Positions 14,261 through 24,471 of a stretch of DNA of 64,000 nucleotides are shown one piece after another (the first letter of the stretch is position 1; every line of letters starts with the position of its first letter). A program made the position numbers and the translations under genes. Source of the stretch: Rallus limicola (taxonomy: Eukaryota; Chordata; Aves; Gruiformes; Rallidae); assembly GCA_022605955.1 (NCBI GenBank), contig JAKCOZ010000003.1:13959331-14023330 (forward strand), given 5' to 3'. The notes below the pieces were generated by a model that had not been told where the DNA came from, did no database searches, and saw only the letters and a list, made by a program, of their open reading frames with translations.

Positions 14261-14925
14261 CAACAGAAAACCATATAGACAGTTACCGTGGTGAGCTGAA
14301 GGGAGTCAAACCTGATGCCTGCCTCTCAGTGCTGCTCACTAGTGCAAGAAAGTAACTGTGCCACAAAGAGCACATTCCTGTATGGCTTCTGAACCACTCT
14401 TGAGTGCTTCAAATACGAGCAAACAGCATTTGAAATGGGTGACAGCACTTTCACGTCTGTTCACAATGTATTATGTATTTACAAGGTGCTATGAAAAGGA
14501 GGACAACAATACACTAAAATGGCATTAAGCTAGGAAATGCAATAATCCTTGGCAGAAAACCCATTATACGCTCCTTCTTCTCTGTCAGTTATCAAACTAC
14601 ACATTGAAGAATCTCAATTTCTTGGTATTATTTGAAAAATATATTTTGAAATAGGCTTTTCACTGTCTTACGTTATTAAAATGCTAGCATTTTTCCCTCA
14701 AGAAGTTTTGAGTATTGTCACTGCTCTTGAATACCTTTAAATAGCAACTTCCATTGGAGATAGTGACAGAATCCAACACTGGCAAAGCAGCTGCATAAAC
14801 TGCTACACTCCTCTACTGGAATGTTTCTAGACTATCCCATACATAAAATTTTAAATTCTTATAAACACTTAGCCCATCATATAAAAAAATAAGATTATGC
14901 CACGTGAAATCTCCATTTAAGTGTC

Positions 14926-15190
14926 TTTATTCAGTGGTGCCTGGTGACAGGACAAGAGGCAATGGGCATAAACTTGAACACAGGAAGTTCCACCTTAACA
15001 AGAGGAGGAACTTCTTTACTGTGAGGGTGGCAGAGCGCTGGGACGGGCTGCTCAGAGTGGTGTTGGGAGTCTCCATCTCTGGAGTCATTCAAAACCCACC
15101 TGGATGCTGTCCTGTGCAGCCTGCTTTAGGTGATTCTGTTCTGGCAGTGGGGTTGGACAGACAATCTCCAGAGGTCGCTTCCAACCCCGA
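14926..15190 (+). mobile_element. CR1 3'-end fragment
   Basis: Contains 'ggtgacaggacaagaggcaatggg' type ORF2 tail (GDRTRGNG, then [20 protein letters not shown]), followed by 'gttggacagacaatctccagaggtcgcttccaacccc'. It belongs to the same subfamily as the copy at 19978-20250, to judge by the NMRKNFF-like block. It has no terminal octamer repeat. Confidence 0.88.
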
Positions 15191-17574
15191 CTGTCCCGTG
15201 CTTCTTGCGGCATACTTGCAACACACAGAATCTACCATGTCGCGTGTGTATGCACAAGCCCAGTCATAGCTGGACCTTACTCCAGTAAAGTCAACACGGT
15301 GCAAAAGGCTCGTGTCATTATGTCTGTAAGGGTGTGCTTTGTGAATGCCATGTAGTCGCTGTAATATGGGTAATTAATGATACTCACACCAAAAATCCAG
15401 TGAACATCTTTAGATAAAGATGAGCCAGAAAATGCAATTTACATTGTTTTTAACATATGAACAAGCCAATATTAATATAGAACCTGGCTAAAAATTTAAT
15501 TATATTGAAATATGAATTCTTATTTTTGTAATAAAAACTTTGGAAAAATATATGTAAAAAATTCCTTCATAGCCCACAAAAATGTTTTATGAAATGAGTT
15601 CTTTTGATTTTCAGGACAGAAATAAAAAAACGCTTGTGTTTCTGCAGGCTTGTTTTTCTTATTACTCTCTTAACTTATAAAAGTTACTGTGTTTTCATAC
15701 ACACATACTGGCTCCTTCCCTTGTTATGCACATATTAGAACACACTCTTCAGTGAAATTAAAGCTATTTCAATCTGAAGTGATCACATTCTTCCTTCTGA
15801 AGCAGCAGAATTGCATCCTACTTAGGACATTCAGCCATACTGTGGGCACTTAGATTTCAAATATATTTTTCAATTTAAGAAGGGTTTAATATATATGGAA
15901 AACAGAGCCTGGAAAAATGATCTTGTGGTGAACTCCAACCTGGGACATTGATTTTAAATACATAATCACATTGTTTACTTCTGCAATCCATCATAAAAAT
16001 CACCTAATAATTCCTATAGCCTACATTTTATGTTTGTAATAAGCAGTTTCAGTAATCCGCCTGGCTACTTCAGTTCCTTGTTGTGTGATACCGAAATTTC
16101 CTCTTACTACACATATGTAGAGAGCAAAGAGGGGGGAAAAAAAGGGATCCTAATGGCATACAGATTGTTTAAGTGTTATTATAATTTTTAAAAAAACAAC
16201 CAAAGAAACATAATTTCCAATACAAGAAAGGAAGTGAGGCCAGAACAGATGCTTTGGTTTCAGTAAAAAGAAACTCCTCCAGGAATAGTCAAAGCAAGAG
16301 CTGCTATAAAAGAAGCTACAAGTCACAGAACACCTTCTGGTTTTGTGGTCCTTGGCGTCTAGTTGTGAAACTTTGTAAATTCTTACATTTGTTTCACAAA
16401 ACATGAACAATTATGTGAAATTGCTGCAATTTACTTACCAGCATTTTCAATCCAAAACACACTCGATGCATATTCAATTACACTTGTGCTGTGCCTCTGA
16501 GTGCAAGTGTCTGCAATGATCACAAATTTCTCCAAAAACATGAATTATATGCATGGCCTCTGGGATCAAGCCCAGATGTAGCTGCAGGATAGTCTGCACA
16601 GCTGCTACCACATTATATAAGACCAGAGAGTGCCCAGATAAAGGGGACCGAGTCATAACCCCCTTTTTCCTCAAACAGCTTAGCAGTCCAACTCCCTTGT
16701 ATTGTTCCACAATGTCTATGTGCTGCCCTGCCACGTGCACGCACAGGCAGACGCTCTCAAAGCAGAGAAGATGGTCCAGAAAAAGGATTTCAAACACTGA
16801 GAAAGCATGCCAAAATATCTGAGTGAAATACTCACATGAAAGGAAGGAAGGTCAGAACAAAGCATCAAAGTATGAAAGTGTTATACAGGGCAATGCCTCA
16901 AAGCATCCTGACTGTGACAAGCTGACAAGAAAATCTTGACTTGAATGAATTTAAGTAAAAAAATGGTATGACAAAGAGCCAATGAACCAGCTGTGTGGCA
17001 CAGCAATTCTAAACTCTGGAAGGCCACTGAGGTTTAAAAAGATGAAAGCTACAAAAATACTTCTTTTCATCAGTGACTGACTGAGTAACTAGAAAACAAA
17101 ATTGTTGGACGAAGAAGGGCCAGCAGTATGTCATCAGGGTCTATGAGAAACTTCTAAAGCACTAAATTCAGTGTCCAGAGGAAATGGAAAGGAAAATTGA
17201 AGTTATGACCCAGCAGGCTACACAGGCAGAGAACAGCCATAATTGATGTGAGGCCAGGCTGGCACTGGTTGGAGTCACAGAACCGTAGCTAGGTCTCAGG
17301 TCCCAATTTTTTTCTTCTTTTTGCTAAGGTACACAATGGAATCTAAGAACGGCATATCTAGGGGTTAGTTTTGCACTAAAAGTTCAAGACAAAGGGAAGC
17401 GTTTCTTTATTTTCCTTGGAAAATCTTGCCTTGCTTAGATTCTGATTCCAATTTTGTACTCGGTGCATACAAATTCAACCAAGATATGAGATCATATTCT
17501 TTAATTTTTAAAAATACACTGACAGTATTGTGCATCACAACCAAGACTGCTTTATAAGCAGACATAATGAAATG
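15191..17574. other. Intergenic, apart from the segment at 16474-16822
   Basis: AT-rich. No CR1 and no exon recognised on either strand. Confidence 0.55.
16474..16822 (-). other. Unexplained segment open on both strands
   Basis: The minus strand is open for 107 codons (16474-16797) and the plus strand for 89 codons (16553-16822) over the same DNA. The minus reading contains HVAGQHIDIVEQYKGVGLL, which resembles the 'G..I..V..YKYLG' motif found downstream of the catalytic site in many non-LTR reverse transcriptases. Flanking sequence does not continue that match. It could be a very old LINE relic or chance. No gene is called. Confidence 0.25.
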
Positions 17575-18693
17575 CAGCTACCGATGTCATCTACCTGGAC
17601 TTGTGCAAGGCCTTTGACACAGTCCCCATCACATCCACATCTAAATTGGAGAGATGTGGATTTGATGGGTGGACCATCCAGTGGATAAGTAACTGGTTGA
17701 CAGAACATAGACAAAGGGTGGTGGTCAATGGGTCTATGTCCAGGTGGAGGCCGGGGACAAGCGGGGTCCCCCAGGGATCTGTCTTGGGACTGGTGCTCTT
17801 TAACATCTTTATCAATGACATCCATGATGGAATTGAGTGCACCCTCAGCAAGTTTGTGGATGACACCAAGCTGAGTGGTGTGCTTGACACCACAGAAGGA
17901 AAGGAAGCCATCCAGAGGGATCTTGACAGGCTGGAAAGGTGGGCCTGGGTGAACCTAATGAGTTTCAGCACTGCCAAGTGTAAGGTGCTGCACTTGGGCC
18001 AGAGGAATCCCAGACATAGATACAGACTGGGAGAAGAGCTCCTTGAGAGCAGCCCTGGTGAGAAGGACTTGGGGACTCTGGTAGATGAGAAACTTAACAT
18101 GAGCCAGCAGTTGATCTTGCAGCTTGGAAGGCCAATGGTATCCTGGGCTCCATCAGGAGAGGGGTGTCCAGCAGGGACAGGGAGGTGATTGTCCCTCTCT
18201 ACTCTGCCCTCGTGAGGCCCCATCTGGAGTCCTGTGTCCAGATCTGGGGTCTCCAGTACAAGAAAGATGTAGAACTGTTGGAGAGGGTTCAGAGGACCCT
18301 CCCCTATGAGGAGAGGCTGGAGAAGCTGAACCTGTTCAGCCTGGAGAAGAGAAGGCTGCAGGGGGACCTCATTGCAGCCTTCCAGTACCTGAAGGGAGCA
18401 GAGAAACAGGAGGGGATCCAACTTTTTAAAAGGGTAGACAATGGCAGGACAAGGGGGAATGGATTAAGGCTAAAGGAAAGAAGGTTTAAATTGGATATTA
18501 GGGGGAAGTTTTTGCAGAGAGAGCGGTGAGGTGCTGGAACAGGCTGCCCAGAGAGGTGGTGGATGCCCCATCCCTGGAGGTGTTCAAGGCCAGGTTGGAT
18601 GGGGCCCTGGGCAACCTTGTCTGGGGTTGGAGCTCTATGATCCTTGGGGTCCCTTCCAACCCATGCCATTCTATGATTCTAAGATTCTATGAT
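17575..18693 (+). mobile_element. CR1 LINE, 5'-truncated, best-preserved ORF2 in the window
   Basis: It opens with [15 protein letters not shown] and runs through [29 protein letters not shown], the reverse-transcriptase catalytic FVDDT (codons at about 17852-17866), [24 protein letters not shown], then after a frameshift near 18,120-18,170 [40 protein letters not shown] and LPREVVDAPSLEVFKARLDG. The second frame is 18164-18529. The 3' end is complete: 'ggggtcccttccaaccca' and three attctatgattct-like units to 18693. The endonuclease domain and the amino part of RT are missing, so it is dead on arrival. Confidence 0.95.
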
Positions 18694-19805
18694 ACTTCTC
18701 ATGTAGAATGCTATCGCTACTTGCCATCAGTAGTACTGAAAAACAAACACTGTATGGTGGTCAGCTGACTTTCGGTAGGTCCGAGTCAGAATTTTTCCAA
18801 CACAGCGCTGTGGTAAATACCCCTCACCTGCAGCTAAAGCCAAAGCATTCTCAGCAACTATGTTTAACTCAAAATTCAGCTCCTGTTGGAACCTAAAACC
18901 TTTACTACACTATGGAGAGATAGGTTCAAAATAGTTTCAGTTGACTCTTCCCTCATGGAAATGAAACCTGGACTGCTAGTGAACAACCAGTACCACTTTC
19001 TGAAATATCCTAAATGGAACTCAAAAGTTTTACTTTGAAGGACTGGCCTGGCCTGATCCCCCTCACACATAATTTTTTTCTAGTAAAAGCTAGAGCCAAA
19101 GCTGCAGTCCACTTACAGGAGATACCTAAGCACCAGTTAGAAATCAAACATAAAAATCTAAATGCTAGAACCTGCAGAGAGAATGCATTACACAGACAGC
19201 TGACATCAGTTATATTTATTTAAATATTCAGACTTCAAAGCAGAGGAGTTCCAGGCACAACAGTGCCATCCAGGGGCCAACTAACTGCTGGTGAACGTCC
19301 AAAGCATTTCCTGAAACTGATTTTGGCCATAAAAAACAAAAAGCATTTATATTTAAAACAATTTCCCCAAATATTTTCAAATATGATCTCAGCTCTTTTG
19401 TATGCTGCAACATACAAACAGTAATGTGAAACAATAACTGATTCATTCTCTAGACATGCTAAGACTTGCTTATATTGAGGCTTGAGTTCTGTTAAGAGTC
19501 ATGTTTCAGTAAAATAGAAAAATATTTGTAACAATTTAAATCAACAATTCCTTCTAGCACAAAGAACTGGAAATAACGAGGAAAAGTTCTGACAAAACTT
19601 TGCCAAACTTTCCAGTGTGAAATCTTGCAAAGTCTAAAGCACGCACTTGGCCTCACTTCACTACAGCTACTTAAAATGCATGCTGCATATGAAACCTTGA
19701 GCTAAAACTTTGGACCATTTAAATTTCCGCACAACCCATATGTTGCCATCTGCGCAAAGGGAAAAAAATAAATCTGAAATATTTAAAGCTGAAAATAGGG
19801 TTTGT

Positions 19806-19854
<49 letters not shown>

Positions 19855-19977
19855 GAGGAAAGGATGGAGACCAAAGAGGATGAAACAGTCTTGAAATGTC
19901 ACTGTTCATGGTTTAATCAGGGTTTTGACTGTGTGTTTGCAGTTCATTATGTAGTTTCTGTGGGAGATAGAGGGAAA
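18694..19977. other. Intergenic between two CR1 copies
   Basis: Contains the (TG)20 tract. A 69-codon frame at 19014-19223 and others are short and unrecognised. Confidence 0.55.
19803..19850. repeat. (TG)n microsatellite
   Basis: Twenty uninterrupted TG units occupy 19811-19850, preceded by an imperfect ttgtgtgtc lead. It is about 1.07 kb upstream of the SRFBP1 ATG, and a length polymorphism is likely. Confidence 0.97.
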
Positions 19978-20250
19978 TAGCCTCTTTTCAGTGGTCTGTG
20001 GAGACAGGACAAGGGGCAATGGCTGCAAGTTGGAGCACAGGAAGTTCCACACCAACATGTGGAAGAACTTTTTCACACTGAGGGTGACAGAGCCCTGGGA
20101 CAGGCTGCACAGGCAGGTTGTGGTCTCCTCTGGAGATAAAGACCCACCTGGACACCTACGTGTGTGACGTGTACTAGGGAACCTGCTTTGGCAGGGGGGT
20201 TGGACCCGATGATCTCTGGAGGTCCCTTCCAACCCCCAGAACTCTGAGGT
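19978..20250 (+). mobile_element. CR1 3'-end copy next to the CpG island
   Basis: Contains 'gtctgtggagacaggacaaggggc', the ORF2 tail and 'gggttggacccgatgatctctggaggtcccttccaacccc'. The copy ends about 80 bp before the CpG-rich zone and 670 bp upstream of the SRFBP1 ATG, in the sense orientation. Confidence 0.9.
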
Positions 20251-20688
20251 AGCCTCTTATCAGATTAGTTCTGTAACTGCTGCATCAAGACATGCAAAGC
20301 ACGAATCCCGGATTATTTCTGGGACCGCAAATGATGCCGCGGGCTAGGTGCCCGGGGAGCTGCGGGTGCGAGGCGTGCCTCTCAGGCCCGGGCACCAGCC
20401 ATCTGACGCAGCGGCGCGGCCGCACCACACGCCAGGGACAAGTGCCGACCAAACCTCACACGAGGGCTCGGGCACGCCAGACCCGCGATCCTCTTCCTGC
20501 CCACATCGCTCATCGCCCGCAAGAACCGGAGGAAACTCCTCTTTAACCCCAGGTCCAAAGGACACAGAACCCGCCCCGCCCGCCCCTGGCGGCCTCAGCC
20601 CGACCGAGGGCAGGGAAAGGCCGGACCCAGGGGAAGGCCGGACCTAGGGGCGGCGGGACCCCGCAGAGCAACCTGAGCGCGAGTTTGG

Positions 20689-20714
20689 CGGAAGTCACGC
20701 GGCTAGGGCGGGGC
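20689..20714 (+). promoter_or_regulatory. ETS core followed by Sp1-type GC box
   Basis: CGGAAGT (20689-20695) runs directly into TCACGC, and GGGCGGGGC follows at 20706-20714. Both lie about 210-235 bp upstream of the SRFBP1 start codon. Known: ETS factors such as GABP and Sp1 commonly occupy such sites in TATA-less CpG-island promoters. Binding here is inferred from motif alone. Confidence 0.5.
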
Positions 20715-20801
20715 TGGAGGACCGGAGGCCTTAGAGATCTGGCCTAGAGAGGCTCTGCCCATAGAGATTCAGGCTGGAGCGGGCTCGCCGCGGCGTGCGC
20801 G

Positions 20802-20812
20802 GCGCATGTGCG
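20802..20812 (+). promoter_or_regulatory. NRF1-like site
   Basis: GCGCATGTGCG is one substitution away from the palindromic NRF1 core GCGCATGCGC. It lies 111 bp upstream of the start codon and contains the in-frame upstream ATG at 20806, so that ATG may be there for protein-DNA binding, not translation. Confidence 0.45.
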
Positions 20813-20922
20813 TAGTTTCGCTTAGCGCCGCCTGTGCAACGGCGTGGGGAGAGGTCGCAGAGGAGGCGGCGGCGAGGGTCGGGGCGGTGGGCCGCGGACC
20901 TCTGCGGGCACGAACTGGCGCC

Positions 20923-20952
20923 ATGGCTCCCGTCCTGAACCTCAACAACGAG
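20923..20952 (+). CDS. SRFBP1: SRFBP1 coding exon 1 (start codon to first donor)
   Basis: The exon encodes ten residues, MAPVLNLNNE, and stops at a consensus donor, GAG|gtgagc, leaving phase 0. The ATG at 20923 has a strong Kozak context (gcgccATGG: purine at -3, G at +4) and sits inside a CpG island. The human protein begins, from memory, MAQPGTLNLNNE, so the LNLNNE end matches exactly while the first residues differ and the bird version is two residues shorter. An in-frame ATG at 20806 could extend the protein by 39 residues, but its context is poor (C at -3, T at +4), so 20923 is preferred. The transcription start is not determinable from sequence; it probably lies between 20,700 and 20,900. 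Confidence 0.9.
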
Positions 20953-21309
20953 GTGAGCCACCCGCCATCGCGTCCTGTGGCTGACGGTCAGAGCAGGCCG
21001 GCGCGGCGGTTGAGTGAGCATGTACCGCGGAGGGCCCGGCAGGGCACGTGGGGCAGCGGCCGCGGCAGGGGGACCGGGCACCGGGGCGGGCGGGAGAGTG
21101 GCAGAGCCGGGCGGCGGCGTGTCACCCTGCGGGTGCGCCGGGCTGAGCCGGACGCCACCCGCTTCTCCGTGGGGCCGGCGTGGTGTCGCCATGTGGCCCG
21201 AGGCGGCCGCCGCGGCCCCCCCAGTAACATAATCCGCCTTGCCAAGGTGAGTCACCTGTAGGGGGTCGTGCGCAGTGTCTGCTTGTGTTCCTGGGTTCTT
21301 ATGGGCTAG

Positions 21310-21374
21310 CTCTGGCAGAAGGTCTGGACTGGATGATCTCCGGAGGCCCCTTCCAACTAATGTTCTGTGATTCA
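21310..21374 (+). mobile_element. CR1 3' tip fragment at the start of intron 1
   Basis: Only about 65 bp: 'ggtctggactggatgatctcc', then 'ggaggccccttccaactaa' and 'tgttctgtgattcag'. It is immediately downstream of the CpG island. Confidence 0.75.
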
Positions 21375-24300
21375 GTGTCCTAACATTGAGATTCGTGTCG
21401 TCATCCTATCACGTCATGTCTTGCTGTGTTTGCACTGAAGTTTTCCAGGTAATTTTAGCGGATTTACCGAAGTCTCAGCTAGGCAGCTGAGATATCTGAG
21501 ATATCTCTTGGATAGCAAGGATAGAATCTGGGAGGTGGGACAGGCATCTAAGAGTTAATCAGGGATCTAAGGATTAATGTATCATTAAGACCTTAATGAT
21601 TAGAGCTAACTTCTTCCTATTCTGTAGAAGCTTGGTGTTCTCGTATTTCCTTCAGAATTTATTTGTTCTCCACAGCATGAATGAAATTAGTTAGTTGTTT
21701 CACTTGTGGTGGGTTTTGACTATATGTTTGCAGTTCATTTTATGTGGTAAGTCATACACAAGAAAACCAGCCTCTTTAAGCTGTTCGTTCAACACCTAAG
21801 GACTAGCTGGCAGTGCTGCTGAGTGTGTGTTCTGTCAGCTTCTGCAGATGGCATTGTGCACTTCTGGGACTCCTAGGGTAATATGCGATGTGGTTAAAGC
21901 TAGTGTTTGTCATCAGCAGAACCTAAACAGCAGATTATACAGGTATTCTCAGATTACACTTTTATTTAAAGTAAGTTTTCTGTTTTAATCATATAGTGAC
22001 TCTGGGAGATGTGAATTTGCAAGTCAAGAATTGAATGAAAGCCTGTATGTCAGACAAAATGTACCTTGATTAGACATAAAGATGTTTACTCACAATGCAT
22101 TAGAAGCTTTTGGTCCTTTGTATTTACAAATGTAAGGTCAAATGTGAGTGATATCACACTGAAATACAGCAGTGAATCACCAAAGGAAAAAGAGAGTATT
22201 CATTCATTATTGGAGCAGGGATGTTTTGACTGATCAAGTTCAGGTGGTCTTTCACCAAATAGCTCCTCGTATAACAAGGAATAAGCAAAGAAGCATCATT
22301 TGGCTGAAGCATGACCAAACAGTTCTTCAGGAAAGACAACCCAGTGACTTTCTATACAAAAGACTGAAAAATTTCAGTAAAGGTACTGAGGATGTTGTTC
22401 CCTGTTATAGTTCAAATATCTCCCTATCCTCAGAGGAAAGTGAAGGTAAGTTCTTCAATTTTCTGCAGGGGGGACCTTTCATCAGTGCTTGGACAGAAAG
22501 CAGGCACTCTAATAATAGATGCTTCTGAGATGTAAGGAAGTACGGAGACTGAAATGGTGGATGCCATCTCATCAAGAGGGACAGAAGGTCAGACTGGCAA
22601 AGAGTAGTGTGAATAGATGAAACAAATTTTTCATTTTTGAAATGCTCTTCATAAACATCAGAGCTGTATGAACTACTGCGGTGACTATTCACGAAGTCTG
22701 AAGTAGGCACTTTCTTTACCGATAATCGGATATCCTCTGTGTGTTTATTAAAGCTACTGAGGTCCTCTTGTTAGAACATGTTTTACTCGTAAGAAATACT
22801 TATTTTCCTCTAATAAAGGTGAAATGGTGGAATTTGAGTCTCAATGAAGTAACTATTTCAGAAAGTCTGTTTTAAACAAACTATTGAATGTTTTCTCTTG
22901 TAGTCTTCCAGTTAACTAAGGGAAAGATTTACTGTAATTACAAAGCCACTTTATACTCCATGTCTTTGGAATTCCAGAGTCAACCAATGCTGGAGATACA
23001 AATTTCTCTTCCTATTAGGCTTTACCAAATAGACGTGATGGTAGTTGTTGCAGAAAGAGCTTTGTAGCCTTTATATAGCTGATAAACCTGTTTGTCTTAG
23101 CTGGACTTACAGTAGTTCCATGTAAGGCCTTGGAAATTCACTTGTATTGCAGTTACATATTCCAGATTTTAATTATGGCAATTAAATTATTAATTAATTA
23201 TTGCTTGACCTTTGTTTTCATTACTTCCTGTTACGTCTTTGATACTGGCAACTGATATCAATATCAAAATCAAAAAACTTATTTGCTTTTGTGTCTACAT
23301 AACTTTCCCATTATTTGTAGTGTCCTGGGTAAAAGTTGTACAGCATAGGGTTTGCACAGGTAAGATATATTTATTTAGCGTATTTCTGAGTAGAAATGAT
23401 AATTGTGTACCACTTGAGCAGGTGGCTTCAGTTCCATGTAATTCAGTGGAAGGAGCTGTTGTAATATTACCATCCTGGTGAAGACGAAACACCCTCACAA
23501 TCTTAACGGAAAGTTTTGCTAGTACAGTGTAAACCTCAAGCCTTTGGTTCCAGTATTAAAATTAAGTGTATATGTGTTTTGAAGTTAAAGGAGGTTTTTA
23601 TTGGGTGATGACTTCTTGAAACCCAAGGAACTTGGATGTTGAATATTATTAATATTAAAAAATTCAAATCTTCCAAGGAAATGAGACAAATAAAGGATTG
23701 TAATGTGCGTCTCATTTCTGACAGTTTTTTAATTCATTGGCTAATTTCAGAGAATTTGGGAGTGAAGACCTCAAAAGTTGTGAGTTTTTTGTTGGTTTAA
23801 ATATCATTTGGTAAAAGAATAATGCCTCCATGAAGCATCATGCTCCCAACTGTTCCCTATTAGAAGAAATAATGAAAATGTCATACTGTTTAGGTGTTTA
23901 TATGAATAGGATATGAAGTTACTGTAGAGTGGTAAGGATACTGAGTGAAAAAAAGAGGGAGTGATGTGAAAAGGTGAAATAAGACAGGAAAATATAAGAA
24001 ATCAGTCATAATTATTTGGCTGTTTACAGACTAATTAGAGATTATATTCCTCATTTGTTTTATTTTTTCATCTGGAGTTATTTATATCAGTTAAAAAGCT
24101 TCAGGAAGTCACACTACTTCCATGCTAACAAATGGCTATTGAGCCAAAAGTGTATAAATATTCCTTTTCTTTTTCTCTAATTACATATGTAACAGGTAAC
24201 AACAGCAGAAAGCAAGATCTTGATGGAATTCACAGTTAAACACCACCAGCTTGTTGCTTATACACAACGTAGGTGTGGCTATATGACTGAAAAATTAAAG

Positions 24301-24441
24301 CTGAGTATGTGTTTTTTTTCACTCAAATATCCCATTCCTTTATGGGATTATTGCGTTTTAATTTTTGTGCCCAAGAAAGAGTTGTGGGAAGGAGGAAGTA
24401 CAGATTGCAGAAAGCTAAAGTGAAGCAGTGAAGAATAGATT

Positions 24442-24471
24442 GGGGGGGAGGGGGGCAGGTGGATGGAGGGG
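24442..24471 (+). other. G-rich cluster with quadruplex potential
   Basis: G7-A-G6 followed by GG, GG, GG and GGGG runs in intron 1. The first 14 bases plus the last run can satisfy a four-tract rule if G7 is split. Weaker than the one at 57425. Confidence 0.45.

Larger units (their letters stand above)
20330..21260. promoter_or_regulatory. CpG island promoter of SRFBP1
   Basis: This roughly 930-bp segment is the only markedly GC- and CpG-rich stretch in the window and surrounds coding exon 1. No TATA box is evident. The last 250 bp before the ATG carry housekeeping-type motifs: an E2F-like TTTGGCGG at 20684-20691 overlapping an ETS core CGGAAGT at 20689-20695, a GC box GGGCGGGGC at 20706-20714, and an NRF1-like GCGCATGTGCG at 20802-20812. 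That combination is typical of ubiquitously expressed ribosome-biogenesis genes. The island continues about 300 bp into intron 1. A divergent transcript to the left is possible for such an island, but no leftward exon was recognised. Confidence 0.8.

Noticed and set aside
17591..18421. 276-codon minus-strand frame
   Set aside because: Antisense reading of the CR1 ORF2 copy at 17575-18693.
20731..21255. 174-codon minus-strand frame in the CpG island
   Set aside because: Antisense shadow of GC-rich promoter and exon 1 sequence; Pro/Arg/Ala-rich by composition, no start context or homology.
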